Positions 36,501 through 44,471 of a stretch of 64,000 nucleotides of DNA are shown here, one piece after another (the stretch's first letter is position 1; each line of letters begins with the position of its first letter). The position numbers and the translations under genes were made by a program. Origin of the DNA: Planctomycetota bacterium. GTDB lineage: Bacteria; Planctomycetota; Phycisphaerae; UBA1845; PWPN01. Where the stretch lies: NCBI GenBank assembly GCA_022711465.1, contig JAKLEZ010000002.1, forward strand, positions 1 through 64,000, in the 5' to 3' direction. The notes below the pieces were generated by a model. It did no database searches, was not told the origin of the DNA, and saw only the letters and a list, made by a program, of their open reading frames with translations.

Positions 36501-37106
36501 GCGTCCGGCGGTCTTCTCGTAAGCCTTGGCGTATTCAAGAGTCAGACTGACCGACTCCGCCGCCTGGCCCCGCTTCTCGAGAAGCAGCTCATAGCCCTTC
36601 TGAGGATCAAACAGCATTCGGGCGGGTAGCTCGCCCACCCTCGCCTGGGTGGCCGCTGCGTCCGCCAGACCCAGTGGGACATGGTGCCATCCCTCAGCCA
36701 GGAGCTCGATCTTGACTTGGGCTTTGACCCGCACCACGTCCCTGGAGACCGTCGCCTCGTGGTCGACCTCGTTGATCAGAAACGCCACCGGCGGTCGCGC
36801 CTCCGGCGATGGGCCGTCCTTCTCCCGGGCCGCTCGCCATAGCTTCTCGAACTCGCCGTAGGGCAGGAAGACGCCTCGACCTTCTCGCTCGAAGGTCTCA
36901 CGCAACTTCGTGTAGGGAATGTAGATGCTCTGCTCCCGGATCGGCCTCTCAGGGGTCGCCCCGGCCGGGCGGTCATCCGGCGGAACGGGCTGCGTTGCGG
37001 GAGCAGCCCCCGCAGGGCAGGCCGTCAGGCTCATCGACGTCAACAACAACCCTGTCACCGCCGTCATCCGGGCACGGCACCATCGACTTTGGGCATCCAG
37101 ATGCAT
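33570..37106 (-). CDS. 1178-aa envelope protein, relative of the giant protein
   Basis: This exported protein has a hydrophobic N-terminus ending in LTACPAG, which could be a lipobox (Cys about residue 30) or an ordinary signal peptide. The N-terminal module REQSIYIPYTKLRETFERE followed by GVFLPYGEFEKLWRAA matches the openings of both units of the giant protein encoded downstream. The body is beta-rich and Arg/Val-rich. The C-terminus has three hydrophobic segments (about 1050-1135) and a Pro/Ala-rich cytoplasmic-type tail. ATG 37106 has GAGGG eight bases upstream. Its stop lies within the start of the giant gene (8-base overlap), so the two are translationally coupled. Function unknown. Confidence 0.82.
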   Translation of the reverse strand: MHLDAQSRWCRARMTAVTGLLLTSMSLTACPAGAAPATQPVPPDDRPAGATPERPIREQSIYIPYTKLRETFEREGRGVFLPYGEFEKLWRAAREKDGPSPEARPPVAFLINEVDHEATVSRDVVRVKAQVKIELLAEGWHHVPLGLADAAATQARVGELPARMLFDPQKGYELLLEKRGQAAESVSLTLEYAKAYEKTAGRNSVSFQPPQAPVSRWRIRIPESGVKVNLSPLIAATQIPESGPAGPGHEETVVMAFVGAAPTVQIDWTPKAEGATGLASLATVQAEQQVRIEDGVVRTRTQLAYEISRAALSELVVEVPADQRVINVLDANVRQWSVVGPTSTAPSPAGPAGTSAPAAEVTRQQIAIQLFEPSRATQNIVIELEKFVSESAQRRLRVPVVAAIGVGRQQGVVVVAAAEGLRTEVAAHTGLLQMDAVELPKSLTNWKWLLSYRYASLPFDLTLQVEKVQPRIVLDSLVEATLEPEQLTLDVLAVYTVERAGVFRLEFDVPAGFEVRKVAGLAIADAQPAQVDTHYVDGSEKTRLVVNLASKALGRVALVVRLQRRLTEPDLLSPTGRSVSMPMSIPRAFRNTVERAAGRLVIYAAESLRVNPGQTKGLRSISFKEAFEGLASSKEQPSPAIRPVLAFAYAQEDVDLTLAAERRKPQVTARQLLLAQIEAGVIKYSATFTYEILYSGVSSLRIDLPADLAPDIRNSTPGIREKVIDPPPKDLAASDVAWSFAGETELTGTVQVRLNWEKRIEELPVGKAIELALPHLQPRLVDRAWGQIVWTKVETLDVHESGEPKGVRPIDPQHDLMPGASVAGAARAFEFHDNWDLRVAVTRYKLEEVKRTSIERAVLQMVATRGNSLSVRALYRMRSAGQRLAVKLPDSVEFDNEPLRINGRPAALERGEQGEFFVPLVGLNADTSTLLELRYSVPQGGRRFVPPAFPSDPAIQKVYVCAYLPEELTYLGSRGPWTDEIDWVLTSSLRLKPLPRRSDQSLLGWVREDLNVPAGPGDTFQTDGRLYVFSTLRPTATGDAALRITAMSENWLSAIVFAVVVVVGLALGRSSGARRCLVGGVFLVLLILSGVFLPTFLRQILGTTLIAAVAIVLIGWGLHYLVWIRPHDPVVMARKQARQEAELARVRTAAPSPHPAVAAVPPAPETPKDEPKGGEPHA

Positions 37107-37389
37107 GAGTTGAACCCTCGTAAAGGAAGAGTGCATCAGACCATGTCAGAGCGCCCGCCCGCCAACCCTCGGTGAAGCCGAAGCACGATCGGTCATTCAT
37201 CGGGAACTCGGGACCTGCTCGCTGCACACCGTCCCCTAGATTATGACGCTGAAGCCAAGTCTGGGTTCCCCTATTCATGTAACGGCTTTGTCACAAATCG
37301 GGAACCGGCCCCCGGGCCCGGTCGCTGGCGTTCTCAGGGGCCCCGGGGGCAGAGTCCCCTCGCGAAGCCGCACTGACACACGCCTCCGG
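37107..37389. other. Intergenic region between asnB and the envelope pair
   Basis: No gene is seen in these 283 bases. GC-rich inverted sequence at about 37334-37358 (AGGGG pairing with CCCCT on either side) could form a hairpin downstream of asnB, which reads leftward and ends at 37390. The segment must also carry whatever promoter drives the two envelope genes; none is convincing by eye. Confidence 0.35.
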
Positions 37390-39285
37390 TCACCCCCGAC
37401 GCCAGCACAGCACCAGCAGGGCCCACAGCAGCTCGGTGTGGTCCGCGCGCCGGCTGGCGTGGTCTTCGTACAACCGGGCGGCGGTGGGGGCGTCAAGGCC
37501 GTATCGCCCCAGGGCAGCAGGCGTCACGGTATCCTGGTACAGGGTCCGGAGTTCGTCACGCAGAAACTCGCCCACCGGCACTTCAAAGCCCATCTTCCGG
37601 CGGACTAGAACCGAGGCCGGCAAGAGGTCCTTGAAGGCGTCCCGCAGAATCTGCTTCGTGGTCGTGCCTCGAATCCGATACTCGACGGGCAGAGAGGTGG
37701 CATACTGGACCACGTCCGCCGCCAGGAGCGGCACGCGAACCTCAAGGCTGTGAAACATGCTCGCGGTGTCGACCTTGTGAAGCATGTCCCCCGGCAGGCC
37801 TACGGCCAGATCGGCCAGGAGAATCTCCTCCAGGCCCGGCGGAAGCGGAGGCTCCGGACGCAGAGCGGCGGCCTCTTCCCGGTACCGCTTGACCAGGCCG
37901 TCGAAGCCGGCTCGGGCTCGGTCGCGACCAAACAGCTTCACGGCCAGCCCATCGGTGGTGAATCGTGCCCAGGCAATGTGCCGGGCCATAGGATCCTCAC
38001 GGTCCCCTCGGAGCAGCTTGCGAACCTGTCGCAGCCGGTCCAGCCGGCGCGTGGTCCTCGCCGACGGAGCCAGCCGCAGCAGCGGTTCGACGAAACCCTT
38101 GCGAACCAGCGACGGCCAGCGGCGGTACCGCTCCAGGTAGTGGTGTCCGAGGTATCGCCAATACCCGCCGAAAAGCTCGTCTCCGCCGTCACCGCTCAGG
38201 GCAACAGTCACGTGCTCGCGGGCATAGCGACTCACCAGAGATGTCGGCAGAAGCGAGCTGTCCGCGAATGGCTCGCCGAGGTGGTCGAGCATCGGTTCGA
38301 CGGCCGCCAGAACGTCGCCGAATGTCACCGGGAACTCGTGGTGCTCAGCCCCGAAATGGGCGGCCACCAGCCGGGCATGCTCGGTTTCGTCATAACGCGG
38401 ATGGTCGGGATAGCCGATGCTGAAGGTCCGCACCGGACGGTGCCCAACCCGCGTCATGGCCGCAACCACCACCGCCGAGTCCAGTCCGCCGGAGAGAAAA
38501 GCGCCCAGGGGCACATCCGATACGCACTGTTGATCAACGGCGTTCTCGATCGTTACCCGGATCCGCTCACAAGCCTCCGAGTAGGGCAGCGGACGCTTCG
38601 GGGGAATGGGCAAGGCGTAGAACCGCTCCGGCTCGCCGACGCCGGTGGCGGTGAAGGACAGCCGGTGGCCGGGCGGAAGTCTGCAAATGCCCCGGTACAG
38701 CGTCCGTGGATGAGGCACAAAGCCCAGATTGAAGTACTCGATCAGGGCGTCCTGATCGACCTCGCCAGGCAGCCCGGGATGGCAGCGCAAGGCCCGCAAC
38801 TCGCTGGCGAAGACCAGCTGCCCGTCATGAACGGTATAGTACAGCGGCTTGATCCCGAACGGATCGCGGGACAGATGCCCCCGGCGCTCGCCCACGTCGA
38901 CCACCGCCATGGCCCACATCGCGTCGAACCGCTGGAGAGCGTCGGGTCCCCAGGTGATGCAGGCGCGCAGGGCAACCTCGGTATCGCACGTGGTATGGAA
39001 CAGCCCGGAAAGCTGCTCGCGCAGTTCTCGAAAGTTGTACAGCTCTCCGTTGTAGCAGATCGCCCAGCGGCCGTCCGGCGACACCATCGGCTGATGGCCT
39101 TCCGGGGTCGGATCGATGACCGCCAAACGCGTGTGGGCCAGACCGACGGAGAATCCAGGCGACTCGTGGATCCATTGGCCATGGTCATCCGGGCCTCGGT
39201 GCGAGAGGGCCGTCTCCATGTGGTCCAGAACCTGACGGTCCACCGCCCGGCCGCGAAAGTCGATGATCCCGGCGATTCCACACAT
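37390..39285 (-). CDS. asnB: Glutamine-hydrolysing asparagine synthase-type amidotransferase
   Basis: This is a 631-aa two-domain enzyme. The class II glutaminase domain begins MCGIAGIIDF, so Cys2 becomes the N-terminal nucleophile after Met removal, and includes LSHRGPDDHG and CYNGELYN. The synthetase domain has the pyrophosphate loop LSGGLDSAVV and LSGDGGDELFGG. The enzyme makes asparagine from aspartate, ATP and glutamine. In bacteria with PEP-CTERM systems, AsnB homologues are often tied to surface-polysaccharide loci, so a modifying role is also possible. The start was set at MCGIAG because the nucleophile must be residue 2; the frame is open upstream. It is divergent from bamA. Confidence 0.94.
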   Translation of the reverse strand: MCGIAGIIDFRGRAVDRQVLDHMETALSHRGPDDHGQWIHESPGFSVGLAHTRLAVIDPTPEGHQPMVSPDGRWAICYNGELYNFRELREQLSGLFHTTCDTEVALRACITWGPDALQRFDAMWAMAVVDVGERRGHLSRDPFGIKPLYYTVHDGQLVFASELRALRCHPGLPGEVDQDALIEYFNLGFVPHPRTLYRGICRLPPGHRLSFTATGVGEPERFYALPIPPKRPLPYSEACERIRVTIENAVDQQCVSDVPLGAFLSGGLDSAVVVAAMTRVGHRPVRTFSIGYPDHPRYDETEHARLVAAHFGAEHHEFPVTFGDVLAAVEPMLDHLGEPFADSSLLPTSLVSRYAREHVTVALSGDGGDELFGGYWRYLGHHYLERYRRWPSLVRKGFVEPLLRLAPSARTTRRLDRLRQVRKLLRGDREDPMARHIAWARFTTDGLAVKLFGRDRARAGFDGLVKRYREEAAALRPEPPLPPGLEEILLADLAVGLPGDMLHKVDTASMFHSLEVRVPLLAADVVQYATSLPVEYRIRGTTTKQILRDAFKDLLPASVLVRRKMGFEVPVGEFLRDELRTLYQDTVTPAALGRYGLDAPTAARLYEDHASRRADHTELLWALLVLCWRRG

Positions 39286-39402
39286 GGACCTCACATTGCC
39301 GCAAACCGCCTCGGAAAGCAAGCAGCGACTGGGCGGCATCTCCGCGGCACGCGGGTACCTCAAACAACTCACAGCCCCGAGCTCAGAATTCAACAGGCGG
39401 TT

Positions 39403-39430
39403 TTGACAGGGTGGCGAAGGGGCGTATCAT
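39403..39430 (+). promoter_or_regulatory. Near-consensus promoter placed directly before the bamA ATG
   Basis: TTGACA at 39403-39408 is a perfect -35 box. TATCAT at 39425-39430 follows after 16 bases. Transcription would start at about 39436-39438, one to three bases before ATG 39439, so the message would be leaderless or nearly so. No Shine-Dalgarno sequence is present at a usable distance, which fits. Confidence 0.6.
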
Positions 39431-39438
39431 GCGCCGAC

Positions 39439-41820
39439 ATGGTGCGGATCACACTTCTGAGATGGCTGTTGACGGCGTCGTTTGTCCTTGTCGTTTTGGC
39501 GGGCGTCTCGGCCCAGCAGGCCCCGCCGACAGCGGCTCCCGCCCCCGCGGCGTCGTCGTCACCGTTGGACGGCAAGCTCATCGGCGAGCTCACCATCGTC
39601 GGCCTGGTCAATCTCGACGAGGCCTACGTCCGCAACCAGATCCGCGTCAAGGTCGGACAGGCCTATTCGCAGGACCAAGCCCAGCGCGACGTCAGCCGGC
39701 TCCTTAAGACGGGACGCTTCCTTGACGTTCAGGCCGATACCCAACTGGTTAACGATCGGGTCAAGCTGGTGATCAAGGTCGCCGAGAAGCCGGAGGTTGC
39801 CTCAGTCGAGTTCGTCGGGGCGAAGAAGTTCAAGACCAAGGACCTGATCGCCGCCTTGAGCTTCAACGCCGGCGACCCGCTCGATTTGTACGATGTCCGC
39901 CAGGGCCGGGACGCCATCGAGCGGCTGTACAAGGAGAAGGGCTACTCCTACGTCGAAGTCACCTTCGACGAGGAACTGCTCAAGACCGAGCGGCGGGTCG
40001 TCTACACCATTGTCGAGAACCAGCGGGTGCGGGTCCGCGCGGTCCGGTTTGAGGGCAATACCGCCTACGGAGCCCGCGAACTCAAGCACGAAATCGAGAC
40101 CAAGGCGTACCTTCCGATTTTCATTACCGGCGACTTCGATGCGGAACGGGCAACCCGCGACGCCGCCAAGGTCCAGCAGTACTACCGCGACCGGGGTTAC
40201 CTCGACGCCGAGGTCAGCTACGTTGAGCAGTACACCGACGTGGCTCGCGAGAGACTCGAGGTGGTCTTCCGGGTCAGCGAAGGCGCCCACTACGCCGTCA
40301 AGGAGATTCGGATCCGGGGCAGCGAAGTCTTCACCGCCGAGGAAATCATCGATTTGATGCGGATCAAAGTCGGTGAGTCCCTGGTCGACAGCCTGGTCAA
40401 GGCGGACGTCAAGAAGATCCAGACTCACTATGGCGCCCAGGGTTACATCTACTGCGTGGTCACGCCGAGCTGGGTCTTCGCCGACGAGCCCGGCCAGGTG
40501 ATCCTGACCATGAACCTCCAGGAGGGCGAGCAGTTCCGGGTCGGCTGGATCGAAGTCAACGGCAACTCCCACACCCAGGAGAAATGCGTCCGGCGCGAGC
40601 TTCGCTTCTATCCCGATGAGCTGTACGACACCACCAAGACGGAGAAGGCCCAGCGAAAGCTCAAGGAAACCGGCCTGTTCAGCGATGCCACGATCGAGCC
40701 CATCGAGCCCGAGGACAAGAAGGAAGGCGTACGCGACGCGGTCGTGACGGTCAAGGAGAACCCCAAAACCAACCAGTTCCTCGCCGGCATCGGAGCCAGT
40801 AGCGACAGCGGCGTCGTGGGCAACATCGTCCTCGAGAACACCAACTTCGATCTGTTCGACACGCCGCGCAGCTTCGAGGAGTTCATCAAGGGCCGTGCGT
40901 ATCGCGGAGCCGGGCAGACCTTCCGTATTCAGCTCGAGCCGGGCACCGAGTTGACCCGCTTCCGCATCGACTTCCGCGAACCCTACCTCTTCGACAAGCG
41001 GATCGGCTTCGGGACCAGCGTCTATCTCTTCGAACGCGGCCGCGATGGATACGACGAACTGCGGATCGGCGGCATGGTGAGCTTCGATAAGACCTTCGAG
41101 CAGGGCCTGCTGAAGGACTGGGTCGGCGAGATCGCCCTGCGGAGCGAATACATCAACATCAGCGACGTCGAGTCCTTCGCCGCCAAGGATATCCAGGACG
41201 TCGAAGGCGACAGCATGCTCACCAGCGCCAAACTGTCCCTGCTCCATGACACCACCAACAGCCGCTTCGATCCTTCGGCCGGGCACCGCTTCAACGTCGG
41301 TTACGAGCAGGCGGGTGCCCTTGGCGGTGACTACTTCTTCGGTAAGGCCACGGCGGGATTCACCCAGTACTGGACCGTCGCGGTCGACGATCAGGACCGC
41401 AAGAGCGTGGTCAGCGCCTACACGCGAGCCGGACAGATCATCGGCGATGCCCCGGTCTTCGAGCGGTTCTACGCCGGCGGCATCGGATCGTTCCGGGGTT
41501 TTGACTTCCGCGGCATCAGCCCGCGCGACGGGCTCCGCAACAACCGGGTCGGCGGCGATTTCATGACCCTCACCGGCGCGGAATACTCCTTCCCCCTGTA
41601 CTCCAAGGTCGTGCGCGGCGTGTTCTTCTCGGATATGGGAACGGTCGAGGAGCACTTCGGCGTGTCTTCTTGGCGGGCTTCGGTCGGTGCCGGCATCCGG
41701 CTTACCCTGGAGATCTTCGGCACCGTCCCGATGGAGTTCGACGTCGCCTTCCCGGTCGCCAAGAGCGACGAGGACGACACCCGCTGGTTCAGTTTCTTCA
41801 TCGGCCTGCCCTTCCTATAA
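39439..41820 (+). CDS. bamA: Outer membrane protein assembly factor BamA (Omp85)
   Basis: BamA inserts beta-barrel proteins into the outer membrane. The 793-aa protein has a signal peptide (about 1-27, ending at VSAQ), about five POTRA domains (about 40-430, for example LIGELTIVGLVNLDEAYVRN and VASVEFVGAKKFKTKDL), and a C-terminal 16-strand barrel with the conserved lid motif in GSFRGFDFRG. The C-terminus ends in a Phe-containing strand (FIGLPFL). The ATG at 39439 was chosen because it starts the signal peptide; the longer frame upstream is antisense to asnB. The gene proves the organism has an outer membrane. The metallophosphoesterase gene follows seven bases later. Confidence 0.95.
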   Translation: MVRITLLRWLLTASFVLVVLAGVSAQQAPPTAAPAPAASSSPLDGKLIGELTIVGLVNLDEAYVRNQIRVKVGQAYSQDQAQRDVSRLLKTGRFLDVQADTQLVNDRVKLVIKVAEKPEVASVEFVGAKKFKTKDLIAALSFNAGDPLDLYDVRQGRDAIERLYKEKGYSYVEVTFDEELLKTERRVVYTIVENQRVRVRAVRFEGNTAYGARELKHEIETKAYLPIFITGDFDAERATRDAAKVQQYYRDRGYLDAEVSYVEQYTDVARERLEVVFRVSEGAHYAVKEIRIRGSEVFTAEEIIDLMRIKVGESLVDSLVKADVKKIQTHYGAQGYIYCVVTPSWVFADEPGQVILTMNLQEGEQFRVGWIEVNGNSHTQEKCVRRELRFYPDELYDTTKTEKAQRKLKETGLFSDATIEPIEPEDKKEGVRDAVVTVKENPKTNQFLAGIGASSDSGVVGNIVLENTNFDLFDTPRSFEEFIKGRAYRGAGQTFRIQLEPGTELTRFRIDFREPYLFDKRIGFGTSVYLFERGRDGYDELRIGGMVSFDKTFEQGLLKDWVGEIALRSEYINISDVESFAAKDIQDVEGDSMLTSAKLSLLHDTTNSRFDPSAGHRFNVGYEQAGALGGDYFFGKATAGFTQYWTVAVDDQDRKSVVSAYTRAGQIIGDAPVFERFYAGGIGSFRGFDFRGISPRDGLRNNRVGGDFMTLTGAEYSFPLYSKVVRGVFFSDMGTVEEHFGVSSWRASVGAGIRLTLEIFGTVPMEFDVAFPVAKSDEDDTRWFSFFIGLPFL

Positions 41821-41827
41821 TCGGCCC

Positions 41828-43174
41828 GTGGAACCGAAACAGCCGGATTGCCATCGGACCCTGCAGAAGGCCGCCCTGGGCGGGATCGCCCTGGTATTGC
41901 TGGTCCTGCTCGGCCTTCGCCTGGGGCTGTTCCCCTTCCCGGCCCACGGTGTCTTCGGCTTGGTTCTCGTCCTGGCGGTGCTGCCCAGCTTCTTCTGGTG
42001 GTCGTGGATCGATCGCTGGCTCGTGGCTGGCCGCCGAAGCTGGATACGGTGGACCTGGGCTGTCTACATAATCCTCACCCTCTCACCCATGCTCGGCGTC
42101 ACCTTTCGCGGCCGGCATGCGTGGGACGCCCTGCCCCCTCCCGTCATTATCTGGATCATGATCTGGCATATCCTCCTTATGACCCTCGGCTCGCTGGCGG
42201 TGGTCGCCTGGCTGGTTCTGGGTGTTCTTCGTTGGCGGGAGCGCGCCAAACCGGCCAAGCCGGCGGCCGATGACGGCCATCCCGCGCGGGCAAACCCGGT
42301 GCAACGGTCGAAGGCCTCGCTGAGCCGCCGGACCCTGCTGATGAAGGCCGCCTTCGCCGCCCCATTGCTCGTCACCGCAGGTGCCTCCGTGGCCGGAATA
42401 CGCGCACAGGGCCGGTTCATGATCCGTCACCAGACGATTCAACTGCCGCGTCTGCCCAAATGCCTCCGCGGCTTCACCATTACCCAGATCAGCGACATTC
42501 ACGTGGGCCGTATCTTCAGGCCGAAACATCTGAGCCCGGTCGTTGAGGCGGCCAACCGCCTGAACAGCGACATGGTCGCCATCACCGGTGATATCCTCGA
42601 CCATAACATCGAATACCTCCCCGCCACCATGGAAGCCATCGCCGCCCTGAAGCATCGCTACGGACGGTTCATCGTGGCCGGCAACCATGATTTGCTCGAT
42701 TCGCGGAAGGAGTTCCTCGAAGCCATGCGCAAGGCCGAACCGGGATTCCTGTCCGACGAGCACACCTGCATCAAGGTCGGCGGCGAAACCGTGCGGATCG
42801 CCGGCCTGTTCTGGTCGCGCTACGAGCAGCCCATTCTCTCCGATCCCGGCTTGAACTCCCGGGCGGCTGCCGCGCTGAAGGGAGGCGATTCCAAGACCTT
42901 CACGATCGCCCTCACCCACCACCCGCACGCCTTCGAATCACTGGCCGATCACGGGGCTGATCTGATCCTGGCTGGCCACACCCACGGCGGGCAACTCATG
43001 CTCACGCCCCCCGGCTTCAGATACCCCATCGGCGGCGGAAGCCTCCTGTTCCGCTACATCTGGGGTGAGTATCGACGCGACCAGTCCGCACTCTTCGTCA
43101 CTGCCGGCGTTGGCAATTGGTTCCCCGTCCGCTTCAATGCACCCGCCGAGATCGTGCAGATCAGACTCATGTGA
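41828..43174 (+). CDS. Membrane-anchored calcineurin-like metallophosphoesterase
   Basis: The 448-aa protein has four N-terminal membrane helices (about residues 15-140), a cytoplasmic Ala/Pro-rich loop, then SLSRRTLLMKAAFAAP, a twin-arginine-like stretch that forms a fifth helix, and a phosphoesterase domain (about 200-448). The metal ligands are clear: SDIHVG, GDILD, GNHD, HHPHA and GHTHGG. Family members of this layout (YaeI/YkuE-like) act on lipid or other phosphate esters outside the cytoplasm. The start is the GTG at 41828, seven bases after bamA, so co-transcription is likely. The longer frame upstream overlaps bamA and is not used. Confidence 0.88.
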   Translation: MEPKQPDCHRTLQKAALGGIALVLLVLLGLRLGLFPFPAHGVFGLVLVLAVLPSFFWWSWIDRWLVAGRRSWIRWTWAVYIILTLSPMLGVTFRGRHAWDALPPPVIIWIMIWHILLMTLGSLAVVAWLVLGVLRWRERAKPAKPAADDGHPARANPVQRSKASLSRRTLLMKAAFAAPLLVTAGASVAGIRAQGRFMIRHQTIQLPRLPKCLRGFTITQISDIHVGRIFRPKHLSPVVEAANRLNSDMVAITGDILDHNIEYLPATMEAIAALKHRYGRFIVAGNHDLLDSRKEFLEAMRKAEPGFLSDEHTCIKVGGETVRIAGLFWSRYEQPILSDPGLNSRAAAALKGGDSKTFTIALTHHPHAFESLADHGADLILAGHTHGGQLMLTPPGFRYPIGGGSLLFRYIWGEYRRDQSALFVTAGVGNWFPVRFNAPAEIVQIRLM

Positions 43175-43498
43175 GCCCGCAACCGAAATCACCGGCGGAA
43201 ACCTTCTGTCCATCCACAGGGCCAGTCTCGTCGTCCTGTTGGCTACTGACGGCCGACAACCCACGGTTCCACCTGACATCCCTCGGCCGATATTCGACTC
43301 GGCCTTATCCATGACCCTCTGGCCCCCAGCCGGTCGAGGGAACTCGCTGAAGCCGCCACCTTCGAAACAAGATCGGCCTGGTCACGTCCGCTACTCAATG
43401 CCTCTCTCCCGCCTTATCCGGTCCCTTCGTTCATTCCCTCTGTTCCCGGGACATTATCGGTCCCTCTCCTGGACCTTCACCGTCCGGGGCGAGGGCGC
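43175..43498. other. Intergenic region without a recognised gene
   Basis: This is the first part of a 435-base gap before the PHP gene. No protein family, RNA gene or repeat was recognised. The following stretch holds a candidate promoter. Confidence 0.4.
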
Positions 43499-43528
43499 TT
43501 GTTTTCTGGGAGGCCTTGATCATAGAAT
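43499..43528 (+). promoter_or_regulatory. Candidate promoter of the PHP-domain gene
   Basis: TTGTTT at 43499-43504 and TAGAAT at 43523-43528 are 18 bases apart. Transcription would start near 43535, about 75 bases before the TTG start codon. Confidence 0.4.
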
Positions 43529-43609
43529 TCACTCGTTTGCGTGCCGGGCAGCTGTCGCCGTACGCCACTGACGCCTGAACAGCATGGTACCGGCCGGGAG
43601 GGGCTGAGA

Positions 43610-44350
43610 TTGAAACCGCTCAAGACAGTGTTCCACGTCCATACGGACTACTCCGATGACAGCGAGAACTCCGTCGATCACTTGATCGAGGCTGCGAAAC
43701 GGTACCACATCGACTGCCTGGTGGTAACCGATCACGATACCGTGGAGGGGGCTCGAGCCTTGGCCGAGGAAGCCGGTCCCGACCTCAAGGTCATCATTGG
43801 CCAGGAGATCTCCACCAGCGAAGGACACCTCATTGGCCTGTTCCTGCGCGAAGCTGTGGAGCCGGGCATGTCGCCCCGTCAGACGGCCAAGACCATCAAG
43901 GACCAGCACGGCCTCGTCGTTGTCCCACATCCGTTCAACATCCTCTTCGGATGCAGCCTGCGGGATGCAGTCTACGACATCATCGATCTGCTGGACCTGG
44001 TCGAAATCAGCAACGCCCAGAACCTGCTTCCCTACCCCAACCACAAGGCCGAGCAACTCGCCCGGAGGTTCGGCTTCCCTGGCCTCCTCGGCGTCGACTG
44101 CCACCACCAAGACAGCGTTAATTCGTGTTACCAATACCTTGCCCCCTTTGACGGTCCGGCGTCATTCCTGGCCGCCGTGAGCCAGGCCCGGCTCGTTCGC
44201 GGTCGTCATTCGCTGGGCTACTTCTTCCGCTCCGGCTGGTTCGTGGCCAGGACCAAAGGGCTGGGCCTGGGGTATCCGGATGGCTACGGCCGCAACTGCG
44301 GCCGGAGTCGCGGGCAGCTACAGCCTAGACCGGTGCCGGTTCGGACCTGA
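43610..44350 (+). CDS. PHP-domain metal-dependent phosphoesterase
   Basis: This 246-aa protein of the PHP superfamily has the four metal-binding motifs: HVHTDYSDDS, VTDHDTVEG, VVPHPFN and LLGVDCHH. Relatives act as histidinol phosphatases, phosphoesterases or nucleases; the substrate here is unknown. The frame is open further upstream, but a TTG at 43610 is preceded by GGGAGGGG at a good distance and gives the compact family N-terminus LKTVFHVH. The last 35 residues are Gly/Arg-rich and look less conserved. The next gene, an isomerase-like protein, lies 121 bases downstream on the same strand. Confidence 0.86.
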   Translation: MKPLKTVFHVHTDYSDDSENSVDHLIEAAKRYHIDCLVVTDHDTVEGARALAEEAGPDLKVIIGQEISTSEGHLIGLFLREAVEPGMSPRQTAKTIKDQHGLVVVPHPFNILFGCSLRDAVYDIIDLLDLVEISNAQNLLPYPNHKAEQLARRFGFPGLLGVDCHHQDSVNSCYQYLAPFDGPASFLAAVSQARLVRGRHSLGYFFRSGWFVARTKGLGLGYPDGYGRNCGRSRGQLQPRPVPVRT

Positions 44351-44430
44351 ATCCCGGACCGTTCCGTTTCTGCTGGACGCCGCCGTACTAGATGTTGCCG
44401 ACGTAGCGGTTAGACTATGCGTACTTGGGA

Positions 44431-44446
44431 CGCAGCGTATGCTGCG
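44431..44446 (+). other. Small hairpin upstream of the isomerase-like gene
   Basis: CGCAGC (44431-44436) and GCTGCG (44441-44446) form a six-base stem with a four-base loop, about 25 bases before the start codon. It might affect translation or stability; this is uncertain. Confidence 0.3.
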
Positions 44447-44471
44447 ATCACGATAGACAGGGACTTCCGAT

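Noticed and set aside
37750..39438. A 563-residue N-terminal extension of BamA
   Set aside because: The frame is open but antisense to asnB, and the signal peptide of BamA begins at 39439 right after a strong promoter.
39802..41655. A 617-codon open frame on the minus strand
   Set aside because: Antisense to bamA, whose POTRA and barrel motifs are unmistakable on the plus strand.
44395..44421. Promoter for the isomerase-like gene (TTGCCG and TATGCG)
   Set aside because: The spacer is only 15 bases and both boxes are weak.
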